Of a DNA stretch of 36,150 nucleotides, positions 1 through 8,691 are shown piece by piece. Numbering within the stretch: the first letter of the stretch is position 1; each line of letters starts with the position of its first letter. Under the pieces are notes generated by a model. The model was not told where the DNA came from, searched no databases, and worked only from the letters and a program-made list of their open reading frames with translations. Made by a program: the position numbers and the translations under genes. This DNA is from Chloroflexota bacterium. Lineage in GTDB: Bacteria; Chloroflexota; Dehalococcoidia; Lucifugimonadales; UBA2962. Location of the stretch: positions 1 through 36,150 of the forward strand of contig PAAV01000020.1 of NCBI GenBank assembly GCA_002699485.1, in the 5' to 3' direction.

Positions 1-67
1 GAAAGGAATTCGCTATCAGGGAGAACAAGTTAAGTTAAAACCGGGCAAAGCCGCTCGTAGGGTTTAA
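1..67 (+). CDS. rplF: 50S ribosomal protein L6, C-terminal end (partial)
   Basis: Only the last 21 codons and the TAA stop (65-67) lie in the window; the reading frame starts at base 2. The tail reads KGIRYQGEQVKLKPGKAARR, which resembles the conserved basic KGKGIRYxGE...G end of L6. Position directly upstream of rplR is the normal spc-operon order. Most of the protein is outside the window, so the call rests on this short tail plus synteny. Confidence 0.85.
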   Translation, partial: KGIRYQGEQVKLKPGKAARRV

Positions 68-101
68 TTAAATACAATCAAGTTAGTGGGAGAAAATCAA
101 A

Positions 102-470
102 TTGGCAGGCCGTAAAACAATAAAACAACGTGCAACCCTAAGGCATGTTAGATTGAGAAAAAAAATAAGAGGTACTGCAGCCAGGCCAAGGCTTGCAGTG
201 TACCGGAGCTTGAATCATGTATATGCGCAGCTTATAGATGATGATTTAGGAGTAACGATTGCTTCTGCTTCAAGTTTAGAAGGCGATGTAAAGAAGGGGA
301 TATCTAGCCAGAGTAAAACTGAAATATCTCGGTTAGTTGGAACCCTTGTAGCTAAACGGGCAAAAACCCATGGTATATCAAATGTCGTTTTCGATAGAGG
401 TGGCAACAGATATCACGGAAGAGTAAAAGCATTAGCTGATGCTGTAAGAGAAGGAGGTCTAGTCATTTGA
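102..470 (+). CDS. rplR: 50S ribosomal protein L18
   Basis: L18 binds 5S rRNA and forms part of the central protuberance of the large subunit. The 122-residue product has the usual length. It has a basic N-terminus, then the L18 core ([20 protein letters not shown]) and a conserved end ([23 protein letters not shown]). The start is TTG at 102, preceded by a GTGGGAG purine tract about ten bases upstream; no ATG fits the conserved N-terminus. The end overlaps the rpsE start by four bases (TTGA), which suggests translational coupling. Confidence 0.97.
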   Translation: MAGRKTIKQRATLRHVRLRKKIRGTAARPRLAVYRSLNHVYAQLIDDDLGVTIASASSLEGDVKKGISSQSKTEISRLVGTLVAKRAKTHGISNVVFDRGGNRYHGRVKALADAVREGGLVI

Positions 471-1042
471 CTTCGGAAAAGCCAAGACGTGAAAGAAGAA
501 ACAGAAATGGAGATCGCGGGCCAGATGACGGGATGGAGGAGAGAGTTGTCAAAATTTCTAGGGTAGCTAAGGTAGTTAAAGGTGGTAGGCATTTAAGTTT
601 TAGCGCTATGGTGGTAGTTGGAGATTCTAAGGGGAAAGTAGGTGTTGGACTTGGCAAAGCTGATGCGGTACCGGATGCGGTAAAAAAAGGTGGGTATTAT
701 GCCAGGAAAAACATGGTAAATGTTCCTCTTTCAAAAACCACTATTACGCACGAAATTAAAGTCAAATACTGTGGAGCTGAAGTCATGTTAAGGCCAGCCG
801 CCCCAGGTACTGGTGTAATAGCAGGCGGCTCCGTACGGGCTGTTGTCGAGTTAGCAGGAATCAAAGATATATTAACTAAAGCGACTCACAGTACTAACCC
901 CATTAACCTAGTCAAAGCAACTTTTAAAGCTCTATCCATGCTTAAAGACCCTGAGGCCGAAAAAGCAAGAAGGCAGATAGTAATAAATGCAGGAGTTGGA
1001 ATAGATAGCAATGAAGTTAGTTCAAAAGTTTCTGCGAGTTAA
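467..1042 (+). CDS. rpsE: 30S ribosomal protein S5
   Basis: S5 is a small-subunit protein near the decoding/entry site, involved in fidelity and mRNA helicase activity. The product is 191 residues, longer than the roughly 165 usual, because of an N-terminal basic/acidic leader ([16 protein letters not shown]). The double-stranded-RNA-binding N domain follows ([19 protein letters not shown]), then the C domain ([19 protein letters not shown]). The start is TTG at 467, overlapping the rplR stop in a TTGA arrangement. The stop lies two bases before rpmD. Confidence 0.97.
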   Translation: MTSEKPRRERRNRNGDRGPDDGMEERVVKISRVAKVVKGGRHLSFSAMVVVGDSKGKVGVGLGKADAVPDAVKKGGYYARKNMVNVPLSKTTITHEIKVKYCGAEVMLRPAAPGTGVIAGGSVRAVVELAGIKDILTKATHSTNPINLVKATFKALSMLKDPEAEKARRQIVINAGVGIDSNEVSSKVSAS

Positions 1043-1044
1043 AA

Positions 1045-1230
1045 ATGTCCAAACTTTCAATCACATTAATTAATAGCGTAATAGGTAATAAGCAGGACCA
1101 ACGAGACACTGTTAGGGTGCTTGGCCTGCGTAAATTGCACCAAACAGTTGTCAAGGATGACAACCCATCAATTCGGGGAATGGTTCATAAAGTTAGGCAT
1201 CTGGTTACTGTTGAAGAGTTAACGGATTAG
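1045..1230 (+). CDS. rpmD: 50S ribosomal protein L30
   Basis: A 61-residue L30 of normal bacterial length. It shows the SxIG...QR.[33 protein letters not shown] pattern characteristic of the family. The ATG at 1045 follows the rpsE stop by two bases. L30 is not universal in bacteria (some lineages lack it), so its presence here is mildly informative. Gene order S5-L30-L15 is standard. Confidence 0.96.
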   Translation: MSKLSITLINSVIGNKQDQRDTVRVLGLRKLHQTVVKDDNPSIRGMVHKVRHLVTVEELTD

Positions 1231-1250
1231 TTTTTTATAAGGGTTTCAAA

Positions 1251-1715
1251 TTGTCTGATAAATCATCTTTAAAATTAGAAAAATTAAGCGCTCCTAAAGG
1301 TTCCAAAAGAGCAAGGAAAAGATTAGGTCGTGGGGATGGCAGTGGCCATGGCAGTTTTTCTGGCAGAGGTATGAAAGGCCAGAAGTCTCGTTCCGGTGGT
1401 GGAGTTAGAGTTGGTTTCCAAGGTGGACAGCTGGCTCTAATAAAATCCTTGCCGATGATTAGAGGTTTTACAGCTCGCAGCCATAAGTCTTACCAACTTG
1501 TAAACTTGGATCAACTAATGCTATTCGAATCAGGATCTGAAATCACTCCGATTATTCTAGAAGAAGTGGGGCTGATAAGAGACGCATCAAAATTAGTAAA
1601 GATTTTGGGACGAGGGAATTGTGATAAACCGATTATTGTTGAAGCTAATCGATTCTCTGATTCTGCCAGAAAAAAAATTGAGGATGCTGGTGGCACAGCT
1701 AGAGAGGTAATTTAG
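1251..1715 (+). CDS. rplO: 50S ribosomal protein L15
   Basis: L15 is a late-assembly large-subunit protein. The 154-residue product has the typical glycine-rich basic N-terminal arm (RLGRGDGSGHGSFSGRGMKG, then GQKSRSGGGVRVGFQGGQ), which threads into 23S rRNA. A globular C-terminal domain ends ARKKIEDAGGTAREVI. The start is TTG at 1251, with a weak AAGGG 10-15 bases upstream. The stop overlaps the secY GTG start by one base (TAGTG). Confidence 0.96.
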   Translation: MSDKSSLKLEKLSAPKGSKRARKRLGRGDGSGHGSFSGRGMKGQKSRSGGGVRVGFQGGQLALIKSLPMIRGFTARSHKSYQLVNLDQLMLFESGSEITPIILEEVGLIRDASKLVKILGRGNCDKPIIVEANRFSDSARKKIEDAGGTAREVI

Positions 1716-3055
1716 TGGTTCAGCGAGGTTCTGCTGCAAGACAGCAAGAAAGCTCTAGGCCGCAATTGATCCAATCAATGATCGATGCGCTCCGGGTTCC
1801 AGATCTTAGGGCTAAAATCTTATTTACCTTAGCGATGCTGGTAATATTTCGATTTGTTGCTCATGTTCCTGTGCCCGGCGTTGATGTTGGGGCACTTGGT
1901 AGAGCATTTGAACAGAATGCGCTATTGGGTTTTCTAGATTTATTTAGCGGTGGTGCTTTAGCCAATTTAAGCGTAGCAGCTCTTGGTGTTTATCCTTACA
2001 TTACATCTTCCATAGTGATGCAGATATTAACCCCAGTGGTGCCTTCATTGAAAGCATTATCCCAAGAAGGTGATTATGGTAGGCAAAGAATCAATCAAAT
2101 CACTCATTGGTTAACCGTACCAATCGCTGTTTTACAGGCTTGGGGTCAATTAACGTTACTGCGTCAATCTGGAGTATTACCTGGAGTAGATTTTGGACTA
2201 AATTTGGGTACTATAGCGATCATAATTTCCATGGTTGCGGGCACAATGTTTCTTGTGTGGCTTGGTGAGTTAATTACCGAAAAAGGTCTTGGTAATGGAA
2301 TTTCATTGATTATCTTTGGAGGAATAGTAGCCAATTTGCCCAACATGATTGGACAAGGATTTTTAGCAAAAGATGATGCCGGTGGAATTTTATTGTTGGC
2401 TTTGTTTGGTTTAGCAATAATTTATTTAATTGTCCTTTTTAATGAAGCACAGAGAAGAGTGCCTGTACAGTATGGAAGAAGTGTTTTCAGGGGAGGAAGA
2501 ATGCAAAGGCAAACAGGATCATCCTTCTTGCCATTACGCGTAAATTCGGCTGGTATGATTCCTCTGATCTTTGCGTTTTCTATCATAATTTTGCCTACGA
2601 CGATTGCTAGTTATTTCAGAGACCCGTTAAGTGACGGATTCGTAGCAGTCGCTGCTCGTTTTATTTCCGATACATTTAGCCCTGATAATTGGCCTTATTG
2701 GCTTGTTGTTTTCTTTTTAGTTGTCATATTTGCTTTTTTCTATACCCTGGTTATTTTTCAACAGCAGCGCCTTGCTGAAAACCTACAGAGAAATAACGGA
2801 TTTATACCGGGTATAAGGCCAGGAAGCCCGACACAAGAGTATTTAAATAGGGTGATAATGAGAATCACTTGGGGTGGGGCAATATTCTTAGGTGCAATAG
2901 CAGTTTTGCCATTTTTAATAACACAAATTACAGATATTCGAGCATTAACTATAAGCAGCGTAAGTCTTTTGATAATGGTCGGCGTGGCCTTGGATACTAT
3001 GAGACAACTTGAATCTCAATTATTGATGCGTAATTACGAAGGATTCATAAAATGA
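1715..3055 (+). CDS. secY: Sec translocase channel subunit SecY
   Basis: SecY forms the protein-conducting channel of the Sec translocon in the inner membrane, with SecE/SecG and SecA or ribosomes as partners. The 446-residue protein has the family length and about ten hydrophobic segments. Motifs include the plug/TM2 region (GFLDLFSGGALANLSVAALG, then VYPYITSSIVMQ), the cytosolic loop EAQRRVPVQYGR, and the C-terminal DTMRQLESQLLMRNYEGFIK. Start is GTG at 1715, overlapping the rplO stop. It sits between L15 and adk as in most bacteria. Confidence 0.98.
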   Translation: MVQRGSAARQQESSRPQLIQSMIDALRVPDLRAKILFTLAMLVIFRFVAHVPVPGVDVGALGRAFEQNALLGFLDLFSGGALANLSVAALGVYPYITSSIVMQILTPVVPSLKALSQEGDYGRQRINQITHWLTVPIAVLQAWGQLTLLRQSGVLPGVDFGLNLGTIAIIISMVAGTMFLVWLGELITEKGLGNGISLIIFGGIVANLPNMIGQGFLAKDDAGGILLLALFGLAIIYLIVLFNEAQRRVPVQYGRSVFRGGRMQRQTGSSFLPLRVNSAGMIPLIFAFSIIILPTTIASYFRDPLSDGFVAVAARFISDTFSPDNWPYWLVVFFLVVIFAFFYTLVIFQQQRLAENLQRNNGFIPGIRPGSPTQEYLNRVIMRITWGGAIFLGAIAVLPFLITQITDIRALTISSVSLLIMVGVALDTMRQLESQLLMRNYEGFIK

Positions 3056-3095
3056 TTGTAAATAAAACACAATCAAACAATATTAGGTTAACCCT

Positions 3096-3740
3096 ATGAA
3101 AAAAGTAGTTTTATTGGGAGCACCCGGTGTCGGGAAGGGCACTCAGGCATCTCAAGTTGCTAAATATCTTGATGTTAATTCCATGGCATCTGGAGATCTT
3201 TTTAGAGATCATCTATCTAGAGAAACAGAACTTGGATTACAGGCTAAGTCATACATGTCGATTGGAGAGCTTGTTCCAGATAAAATAACCATCGGCATGG
3301 TAACTCAATGGCTGAATAAAGGAGAGCAAAGTAAAGGATTTGTTTTAGATGGTTTTCCTAGAACTATTGCTCAGGCCAAGGCTTTAGATAATGTTTTGAA
3401 TAACGGAACTAGTGGATTGGACAGAGTTATACATATCGTAGTTCCAGTAAGTGAACTAATTGAGCGTTTAAGTGGAAGGTATATTTGTACAAAATGCCAG
3501 AAGCCATATCATTCAGTTTCTTCTCCACCATTAATTGAGAATCAGTGTGATGATTGCGACGCTCCTATTTACCAAAGAGATGATGATAGGTCTGATGCAG
3601 TCACGAAAAGATTAGAAGTGTATGAGGAGCAGACAGCTCCTTTGGTCGAATACTACCTAGGTTCAGGACTATTGACTGAGGTTGATGGCCTGGGAGAAAT
3701 TGATGAAGTGAGAACATCAATACAAGAGGTTCTTGCATGA
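3096..3740 (+). CDS. adk: Adenylate kinase (zinc-LID type)
   Basis: Catalyses ATP + AMP = 2 ADP in the cytosol. The 214-residue product carries the P-loop GAPGVGKGT (residues 8-16), the AMP-binding stretch ASGDLFRDHL, and the LID with DGFPRT (85-90). Four cysteines in the LID (C131, C134, C151, C154) form the C-x2-C-x16-C-x2-C set that binds structural zinc in Gram-positive-type and many thermophile/Chloroflexi enzymes, unlike the E. coli enzyme. A 40-base gap follows secY. The start ATG at 3096 directly precedes the conserved KKVVLLGAPG. Confidence 0.97.
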   Translation: MKKVVLLGAPGVGKGTQASQVAKYLDVNSMASGDLFRDHLSRETELGLQAKSYMSIGELVPDKITIGMVTQWLNKGEQSKGFVLDGFPRTIAQAKALDNVLNNGTSGLDRVIHIVVPVSELIERLSGRYICTKCQKPYHSVSSPPLIENQCDDCDAPIYQRDDDRSDAVTKRLEVYEEQTAPLVEYYLGSGLLTEVDGLGEIDEVRTSIQEVLA

Positions 3741-3810
3741 ATTTCACCTATAATTATGTGTAGGGGGAACAGTAATCGAACGGAATATAGGCTTAGCTAG
3801 CCAAAAACCA

Positions 3811-4575
3811 ATGGGTATCACAATAAAATCTTCAAGCGAACTTGATTTAATGAGAGAGGCCGGAAGAATTGTGGGATTAGCAAAGCTAGGGGTTTCTAAT
3901 GCGATAAAACCTGGAGTCACTACGAGGACTCTCGACGAAATTGCAGAGGGGATTATAAGGGCCGAGGGCGCAATACCGTCTTTCAAAGGGTATGGAGACC
4001 CTCACAACCCATTTCCAGCTTCTATTTGCGCATCAATTAACGATGAAATCGTTCATGGTATACCAAGTAATAGAGTTATAGATACCGGTGACATAATTAG
4101 CGTGGATTTTGGTGCAATTTGGAAAGGCTTACATGCAGATAGTGCCTTTACACTTGGTGTCGGCAGTATTAGTGAAGAAGCAGCTAAGCTAATTGACGTT
4201 ACTAGATTGTCTCTTGAAAAGGGTATAGAGAAAGCGGTAATAGGGAATCGGATTGGCGATATATGTTTTGCAATACAAACATATGCCGAAAATGAGGGAT
4301 ATTCCCTAGTGCGACACTATGTTGGACATGGAATTGGCTATAGTATGCACGAGGATCCGCAAGTACCGAATTGGGGGATGGAACCAGGCTTGGGGCCATT
4401 ATTAAAAGAAGGCATGGCGATTGCGATAGAACCAATGTTGAATATAGGAACCTATAGGACGAAAGTTTTGAGCGATGGATGGACAGTGGCGACTGACGAT
4501 GGTGAGCTATCTGCTCATTTTGAACATACAGTATTAATAACAACTAACGGCCCAGAAGTGACTACTCGGTTGTGA
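3811..4575 (+). CDS. map: Methionine aminopeptidase, type I
   Basis: Removes the initiator methionine from nascent proteins. The 254-residue product has all five metal ligands, D99, D110, H173, E207 and E239, in the order and spacing of E. coli MetAP (D97, D108, H171, E204, E235), and the active-site H82. This spacing supports the ATG at 3811. That ATG has no Shine-Dalgarno in front; an AGGGGG tract lies at 3762-3767, too far upstream. The in-frame region back to the stop at 3751 contains no ATG, GTG or TTG. It follows adk as in many spc operons. Confidence 0.96.
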   Translation: MGITIKSSSELDLMREAGRIVGLAKLGVSNAIKPGVTTRTLDEIAEGIIRAEGAIPSFKGYGDPHNPFPASICASINDEIVHGIPSNRVIDTGDIISVDFGAIWKGLHADSAFTLGVGSISEEAAKLIDVTRLSLEKGIEKAVIGNRIGDICFAIQTYAENEGYSLVRHYVGHGIGYSMHEDPQVPNWGMEPGLGPLLKEGMAIAIEPMLNIGTYRTKVLSDGWTVATDDGELSAHFEHTVLITTNGPEVTTRL

Positions 4576-4602
4576 CTTGGTTTAACAGATATAGAGGTGT
4601 AA

Positions 4603-4824
4603 TTGGCTAATAAAAAAGAGTCTATAGAGGTAGAGGGCTTGGTTAAAGAAGCGCTTCCTAATGCGACGTTTACGGTAGAATTAGCAAATGGACATGCGGT
4701 TCACGCGTATATATCAGGCAAGATAAGAAAAAATTATATACGTGTTCTTCCTGGAGACAGGGTATTAGTTGAGTTATCGCCATATGATCTTACAAGAGGT
4801 AGGATCACATACCGGTTTAGATGA
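4603..4824 (+). CDS. infA: Translation initiation factor IF-1
   Basis: IF-1 binds the 30S A-site during initiation. The 73-residue OB-fold protein matches the family along its length: [20 protein letters not shown], then [20 protein letters not shown] and a typical end [26 protein letters not shown]. Start is TTG at 4603, about seven bases after an AGAGGTG ribosome-binding tract (4592-4598). It lies between map and rpmJ, the common arrangement. Confidence 0.97.
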   Translation: MANKKESIEVEGLVKEALPNATFTVELANGHAVHAYISGKIRKNYIRVLPGDRVLVELSPYDLTRGRITYRFR

Positions 4825-4889
4825 GATCGGTGATTAAATAAGTATTTTAAATTGAAGATCAATAGATATAAGAATAACTAAGGTAAAAG

Positions 4890-5003
4890 ATGAAAGTATC
4901 AGCTTCAGTAAAAAAGCGGTGTGCAAAGTGTCGAGTGATTCGACGCAAAGGGCGCGTGCACATAATTTGCGAAAATCAAAGACATAAACAAAGGCAGGGT
5001 TAA
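4890..5003 (+). CDS. rpmJ: 50S ribosomal protein L36 (zinc-binding form)
   Basis: A 37-residue gene, the smallest ribosomal protein. It begins [20 protein letters not shown] and ends with the typical basic HKQRQG. The zinc ligands C11, C14, C27 and H32 form the C-x2-C-x12-C-x4-H motif of the zinc-containing L36 type. It starts at ATG 4890 with AAGGTAAAAG just upstream, and stops one base before the rpsM start. The 65-base gap after infA shows nothing else recognisable. Confidence 0.96.
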   Translation: MKVSASVKKRCAKCRVIRRKGRVHIICENQRHKQRQG

Positions 5004-5004
5004 T

Positions 5005-5388
5005 ATGGCACTTGTAGCAGGCGTAAATATTCCCGATAACAAACGTGTTGAATACTCACTCACTCGTATTTATGGAATCGGACCAAAACAGGCAAAAGAA
5101 GTACTGTCTCGTGTCGGAGTTGATGATAACCCACGTGTTAAGGATCTAACAGAAACAGACCTGGTAAAAATACGAGAGATTATTGAAAAGGAAAAAACAG
5201 TCGAAGGTGATCTAAGAAGAGAGGTCAATTTAAATATAAGAAGACTAATAGATATAGGCTCATACAAAGGGCAAAGACATAGACGTGGATTACCTGCAAG
5301 AGGACAGCGTACGCGCACCAATGCACGAGCAAAACGTGGACCCAGAATGCCTGTGGCAGGTAGGGGTCAAAAAGGAAAGACCAAGTAA
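5005..5388 (+). CDS. rpsM: 30S ribosomal protein S13
   Basis: S13 sits in the 30S head and contacts the P-site tRNA and the 50S subunit. The 127-residue product has the helix-hairpin-helix core ([17 protein letters not shown]), the conserved [20 protein letters not shown] and the basic tail [15 protein letters not shown]. It starts one base after rpmJ, with AGGCAGGG as the likely ribosome-binding site inside the rpmJ end. It begins the S13-S11-S4-alpha-L17 group. Confidence 0.98.
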   Translation: MALVAGVNIPDNKRVEYSLTRIYGIGPKQAKEVLSRVGVDDNPRVKDLTETDLVKIREIIEKEKTVEGDLRREVNLNIRRLIDIGSYKGQRHRRGLPARGQRTRTNARAKRGPRMPVAGRGQKGKTK

Positions 5389-5389
5389 T

Positions 5390-5776
5390 ATGGCTAAAAG
5401 ATCAAGAACAAGAAGAAAAGACCGACGATCCGTACCTAAAGGTAGGGTTTATATACAATCCACTTTTAATAATACGATAGTGACTATCACAGATTTAGAA
5501 GGTGGTGTTATATGTTGGGGTAGTTCTGGAACCGTCGGATTTAAAGGTTCACGTAAATCGACAGCTTTTGCGGCGCAGAGAGCTGCAGAGGATGCTACTC
5601 GAAAAGGTAAAGAACAGGGTCTGAGGGAAGTCGATGTATTAGTTTCCGGTTCAGGAGCGGGTAGAGAAGCCGCAATAAGAGCCATGGCTGGACAAGGTAT
5701 AACGGTAGCATCGATAAGAGATATTACCCCAATCCCACACAATGGATGTAGACCTAAGAAAAGGCGTAGAGTTTAA
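5390..5776 (+). CDS. rpsK: 30S ribosomal protein S11
   Basis: S11 lies on the 30S platform near the Shine-Dalgarno/anti-SD helix. The open frame extends upstream to 5285, but the real start is ATG 5390, one base after the rpsM stop. From there the protein is 128 residues and begins [19 protein letters not shown], as expected for S11. Conserved blocks are [33 protein letters not shown] and [17 protein letters not shown]. The upstream part would only re-read rpsM in another frame. Confidence 0.98.
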   Translation: MAKRSRTRRKDRRSVPKGRVYIQSTFNNTIVTITDLEGGVICWGSSGTVGFKGSRKSTAFAAQRAAEDATRKGKEQGLREVDVLVSGSGAGREAAIRAMAGQGITVASIRDITPIPHNGCRPKKRRRV

Positions 5777-5780
5777 TAAA

Positions 5781-6578
5781 TTGAGTATTATGCAAACGAT
5801 TATGGAAGACAGAAAATCTCCTATATTCAGGGATCAAGACTTGCGTGGGTTAACCGGGCAGGTGTGGTCTATATATGGAAATAATATCGGTCCATTTTTG
5901 ATATTAACAATAACGGGTATGTTGCCAGTACTTTTAATTTCTTATTTTATTGGAAATAACGTGCCTGGCTTATTAGCCCTTTCGCTTATAGAGATACTTA
6001 TAGTAACAACTTTAGCGGGAGCTTTTATATATTCGGTTCCATACTACTATGTTAATGGCAGAGTTAATTTACAAACCTCTTTGAAAGCCTCCCAATCTGT
6101 ATATTTTAAGCTGCTTGTTGTTACGTTAGGTCTGCAAATCATATTGGCAATCTTGTTAACTTTCGGAGTAGTTCTGCCACTTTTGATAATTCCTTTCACT
6201 GGTGCTCTACTTTATATGATTTATTTTGTGGTCACTCAACCGGTAGTAGTGATTGAACGGCTCAAGCCAATAGATGCATTTAAGAGAAGCCTTAAGCTAG
6301 TGAGGGGTAATTGGTGGCGTGTATTTGGAGCCACAGCTATATTCTTTCTCACTGCTGTTGGCACTTTTGTTTTGTCTTGGCTCCCATTTTATTTAATTTC
6401 TTTGGTTTTACCCGAAGAGGCTGGGTTAAGAGGAATAATTCAGCAAATCGGTGTGTATATTGGAGGAACATTGACTATTCCACCGATATATATATTTCTA
6501 ACAGTTCTTTATTACGATTTAAGATACAGGAAGGAGGATTTCAGCTTTGAGCAATTATCAGATGAAATTAGTTACTGA
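5781..6578 (+). CDS. Uncharacterised polytopic membrane protein in the alpha operon
   Basis: No ribosomal role is recognised. The roughly 265-residue product has about six hydrophobic segments (from IGPFLILTITGMLPVLLISY to the last one before YYDLRYRKE). The stretch AFKRSLKLVRGNWWRVFG followed by a long hydrophobic segment, and the YYDLRYRKE tail, resemble the glycerophosphoryl-diester-phosphodiesterase membrane-domain / YciC-like superfamily as I remember it. No catalytic domain is attached. The start is uncertain: TTG 5781 (four bases after the rpsK stop), ATG 5790 or ATG 5802. It lies between rpsK and rpsD, which are normally adjacent, and is probably co-transcribed with them. Substrate and role are unknown. 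Confidence 0.8.
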   Translation: MSIMQTIMEDRKSPIFRDQDLRGLTGQVWSIYGNNIGPFLILTITGMLPVLLISYFIGNNVPGLLALSLIEILIVTTLAGAFIYSVPYYYVNGRVNLQTSLKASQSVYFKLLVVTLGLQIILAILLTFGVVLPLLIIPFTGALLYMIYFVVTQPVVVIERLKPIDAFKRSLKLVRGNWWRVFGATAIFFLTAVGTFVLSWLPFYLISLVLPEEAGLRGIIQQIGVYIGGTLTIPPIYIFLTVLYYDLRYRKEDFSFEQLSDEISY

Positions 6579-6608
6579 TAATTAAAAAGCTTAAACGCTG
6601 ATTTACTA

Positions 6609-7238
6609 ATGGCAAGGTATACAGATGCAAGTTGTCGGCAATGTCGCCGAATAGGAGAAAAGCTTTTTCTTAAAGGGGAAAGATGCTACACGCCAAGGTG
6701 TGCTGTGGAGCGTCGGAAAAACCCTCCTGGAGATCGAAGCTTAAAGCGAAGAAGGGCGTCAGATTGGTCACTTCAATTGCGCGAAAAGCAAAAGGCTCGA
6801 TTTAGTTATGGAGTTCTAGAAAGACAATTCCGCAAATATTTTGACTTGGCTCGTGAGCGCCCTGGAGTAACCGGAGATATTTTACTGCAATATCTGGAGA
6901 GAAGGCTGGATAATGTTGTTTATAGATTAGCGTTTGCTGGTTCACGTAAGCAGGGAAGGCAGTTAGTTAATCATGGCCATTTTACGGTTAATGATAAAAA
7001 AATGGATATACCTTCCTATCTAGTTGAGACTGGGGATATTGTTAAGTGGAAGGGCGCAAACGGAACTGTTCCAGAGTTTGCAAAGACTATAATGGAATCT
7101 GGAGGCAGGCTATCTACCCCCGGTTGGCTTAAAGTTGAACCTGAAAAAGGTCAGGCTGAAGTTTTAGGAGAACCTACATTGGATGCTATAGAAAATGATA
7201 TTGATGTTAGGTTAATTGTTGAGTTCTATTCGAAGTAA
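6609..7238 (+). CDS. rpsD: 30S ribosomal protein S4 (zinc-binding form)
   Basis: S4 nucleates 30S assembly and in many bacteria represses its own operon. The 209-residue protein has the cysteine set C9, C12, C26 and C31 (zinc-binding C+ form), which E. coli S4 lacks. The S4 RNA-binding domain follows (YLERRLDNVVYRLAFAGSRK, then QGRQLVNHGHFTVN) and the protein ends DVRLIVEFYSK. Start ATG 6609. It is separated from S11 by the inserted membrane-protein gene and followed after 43 bases by rpoA. Confidence 0.98.
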   Translation: MARYTDASCRQCRRIGEKLFLKGERCYTPRCAVERRKNPPGDRSLKRRRASDWSLQLREKQKARFSYGVLERQFRKYFDLARERPGVTGDILLQYLERRLDNVVYRLAFAGSRKQGRQLVNHGHFTVNDKKMDIPSYLVETGDIVKWKGANGTVPEFAKTIMESGGRLSTPGWLKVEPEKGQAEVLGEPTLDAIENDIDVRLIVEFYSK

Positions 7239-7281
7239 ACATTTTTGAAATCGCGAGATAACGTATAGGAGATAAAGAATC

Positions 7282-8331
7282 ATGGTACTTGAATTCCAAA
7301 CATTGGTTCCGGAAGAATTACCAATACAGGAAAAAGAAGTTATACCTGATGCTTCCGTAAAGGTTCTAGAAGAAGAAGGAAACTATGGTAAGTTCGTGGC
7401 AGAGCCGCTTGAGAGAGGTTATGGCACAACTCTAGGTAACTCTCTTCGTAGGGTTTTATATGAATCACTCACAGGTACAGCTGTTACATGGGTAAAGATA
7501 GATGGTGCTTTGCATGAGTACACAACATTGCCGCACGTCAAGGAAGAAATTTCGGAATTTCTTTTAAATATAAAGAACATTAGACTTAAATCTGAAGTTG
7601 ATAGACCAGGAAAATTGAGATTAGAAGTTGCTGGACAAGGCAAAGTCTGTGCTGGTGACATAATGGCCTCATCAGATTTTCATGTTGTTAATCCAGAATC
7701 TCATATAGCTACATTAGACTCTGACCAAGCAACATTAAACGTTGAATTCAACGTTGAGAGAGGAGTTGGTTTTAGACCCGGCGTTAATGATAATGAAATG
7801 CCTATAGGAGTACTACCTGTTGATGCAATTTTCACGCCGGTTCGTAAGGTTAATTACACAGTAGAGCCTACCCGTGTGGGCGGTAGAACCGACTTTGAGA
7901 AATTGACAATGGAAGTTTGGACTGACGGTTCTATTGCACCTCTGGACGCTTTAAAGGTTGCCGGAGATATATTGGTAAACAAGTTTTTCATGTTTGCAAA
8001 TGTGCAAGAAGGCGATGTTGATAGTATTGAGGCATCATCGATAGCTTTAAATATAACGCCAGAGCAATACAATATGACTGTTGAAAGCCTTGATTTGTCA
8101 TCAAGGACACTTAATTGCTTGAAGCGTGCAGATATCCATAAAGTCGGAGAAGCTCTTCAGTATGAAAAATCCGATTTGCTGAAGATACGTAATTTTGGTG
8201 AGAAATCGATGCGCGAGCTTTACGATAAGTTTGCTGAGTTGGGTTTGCCTGTTGAAGATATCAAGGGAGAAAAATCGGAAGACGAAGACGATGCTGATCA
8301 AGAAGAACCGAAAGAGGATGAATCGAAATGA
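7282..8331 (+). CDS. rpoA: DNA-directed RNA polymerase subunit alpha
   Basis: Alpha dimerises to start RNA-polymerase assembly. The 349-residue protein has the N-terminal domain with [25 protein letters not shown] and [12 protein letters not shown]. The flexible linker is followed by the C-terminal helix-hairpin-helix domain (about residues 271-325, [20 protein letters not shown] and [20 protein letters not shown]), which touches UP elements and activators. It ends in an unusually acidic tail of about 22 residues ([19 protein letters not shown]). Start ATG 7282, with AGGAGA 9-14 bases upstream. Its end overlaps rplQ by four bases (ATGA). Confidence 0.98.
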   Translation: MVLEFQTLVPEELPIQEKEVIPDASVKVLEEEGNYGKFVAEPLERGYGTTLGNSLRRVLYESLTGTAVTWVKIDGALHEYTTLPHVKEEISEFLLNIKNIRLKSEVDRPGKLRLEVAGQGKVCAGDIMASSDFHVVNPESHIATLDSDQATLNVEFNVERGVGFRPGVNDNEMPIGVLPVDAIFTPVRKVNYTVEPTRVGGRTDFEKLTMEVWTDGSIAPLDALKVAGDILVNKFFMFANVQEGDVDSIEASSIALNITPEQYNMTVESLDLSSRTLNCLKRADIHKVGEALQYEKSDLLKIRNFGEKSMRELYDKFAELGLPVEDIKGEKSEDEDDADQEEPKEDESK

Positions 8332-8681
8332 GGCATCAAATTGCAGGATCAGGATTAGGTCGTCCCACAGCACATAGAATGTTAATGCTGAGAGGCGCAG
8401 TCACTGATCTGTTTCGTAATGGAAGTATAAAAACGACTCAGGCTAAGGCTAAGGAAATTCGGCGTTTGGCTGAGAAAACAATATCGCGTGGTAAAAAAGG
8501 CACTCTTCATCAAAGGAGACAGGCATCTTCGTTCCTTTTGGATGAAGTTGTGGTAAAAAAGTTGTTTGATGAAATAGCACCTCGATACTCAGACCGTCCT
8601 GGAGGATATACGCGTTTAACAAAAATCGGACAGCGTCAAGGTGATGCAGCTGAAATGGCAGTATTGGAATTAGTGGAATAG
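8328..8681 (+). CDS. rplQ: 50S ribosomal protein L17
   Basis: L17 is a large-subunit protein near the exit-tunnel rim. The 117-residue product has the normal length and begins [20 protein letters not shown], with the typical [19 protein letters not shown] and [20 protein letters not shown] blocks. It overlaps the rpoA stop by four bases (ATGA), a coupling common in this operon. The stop is ten bases before truA. Confidence 0.98.
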   Translation: MRHQIAGSGLGRPTAHRMLMLRGAVTDLFRNGSIKTTQAKAKEIRRLAEKTISRGKKGTLHQRRQASSFLLDEVVVKKLFDEIAPRYSDRPGGYTRLTKIGQRQGDAAEMAVLELVE

Positions 8682-8691
8682 TGGTGGATGT

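Noticed and set aside
5285-5389. Upstream extension of the rpsK frame
   Set aside because: It re-reads the rpsM coding region in another frame. The conserved S11 N-terminus begins at ATG 5390, one base after the rpsM stop.
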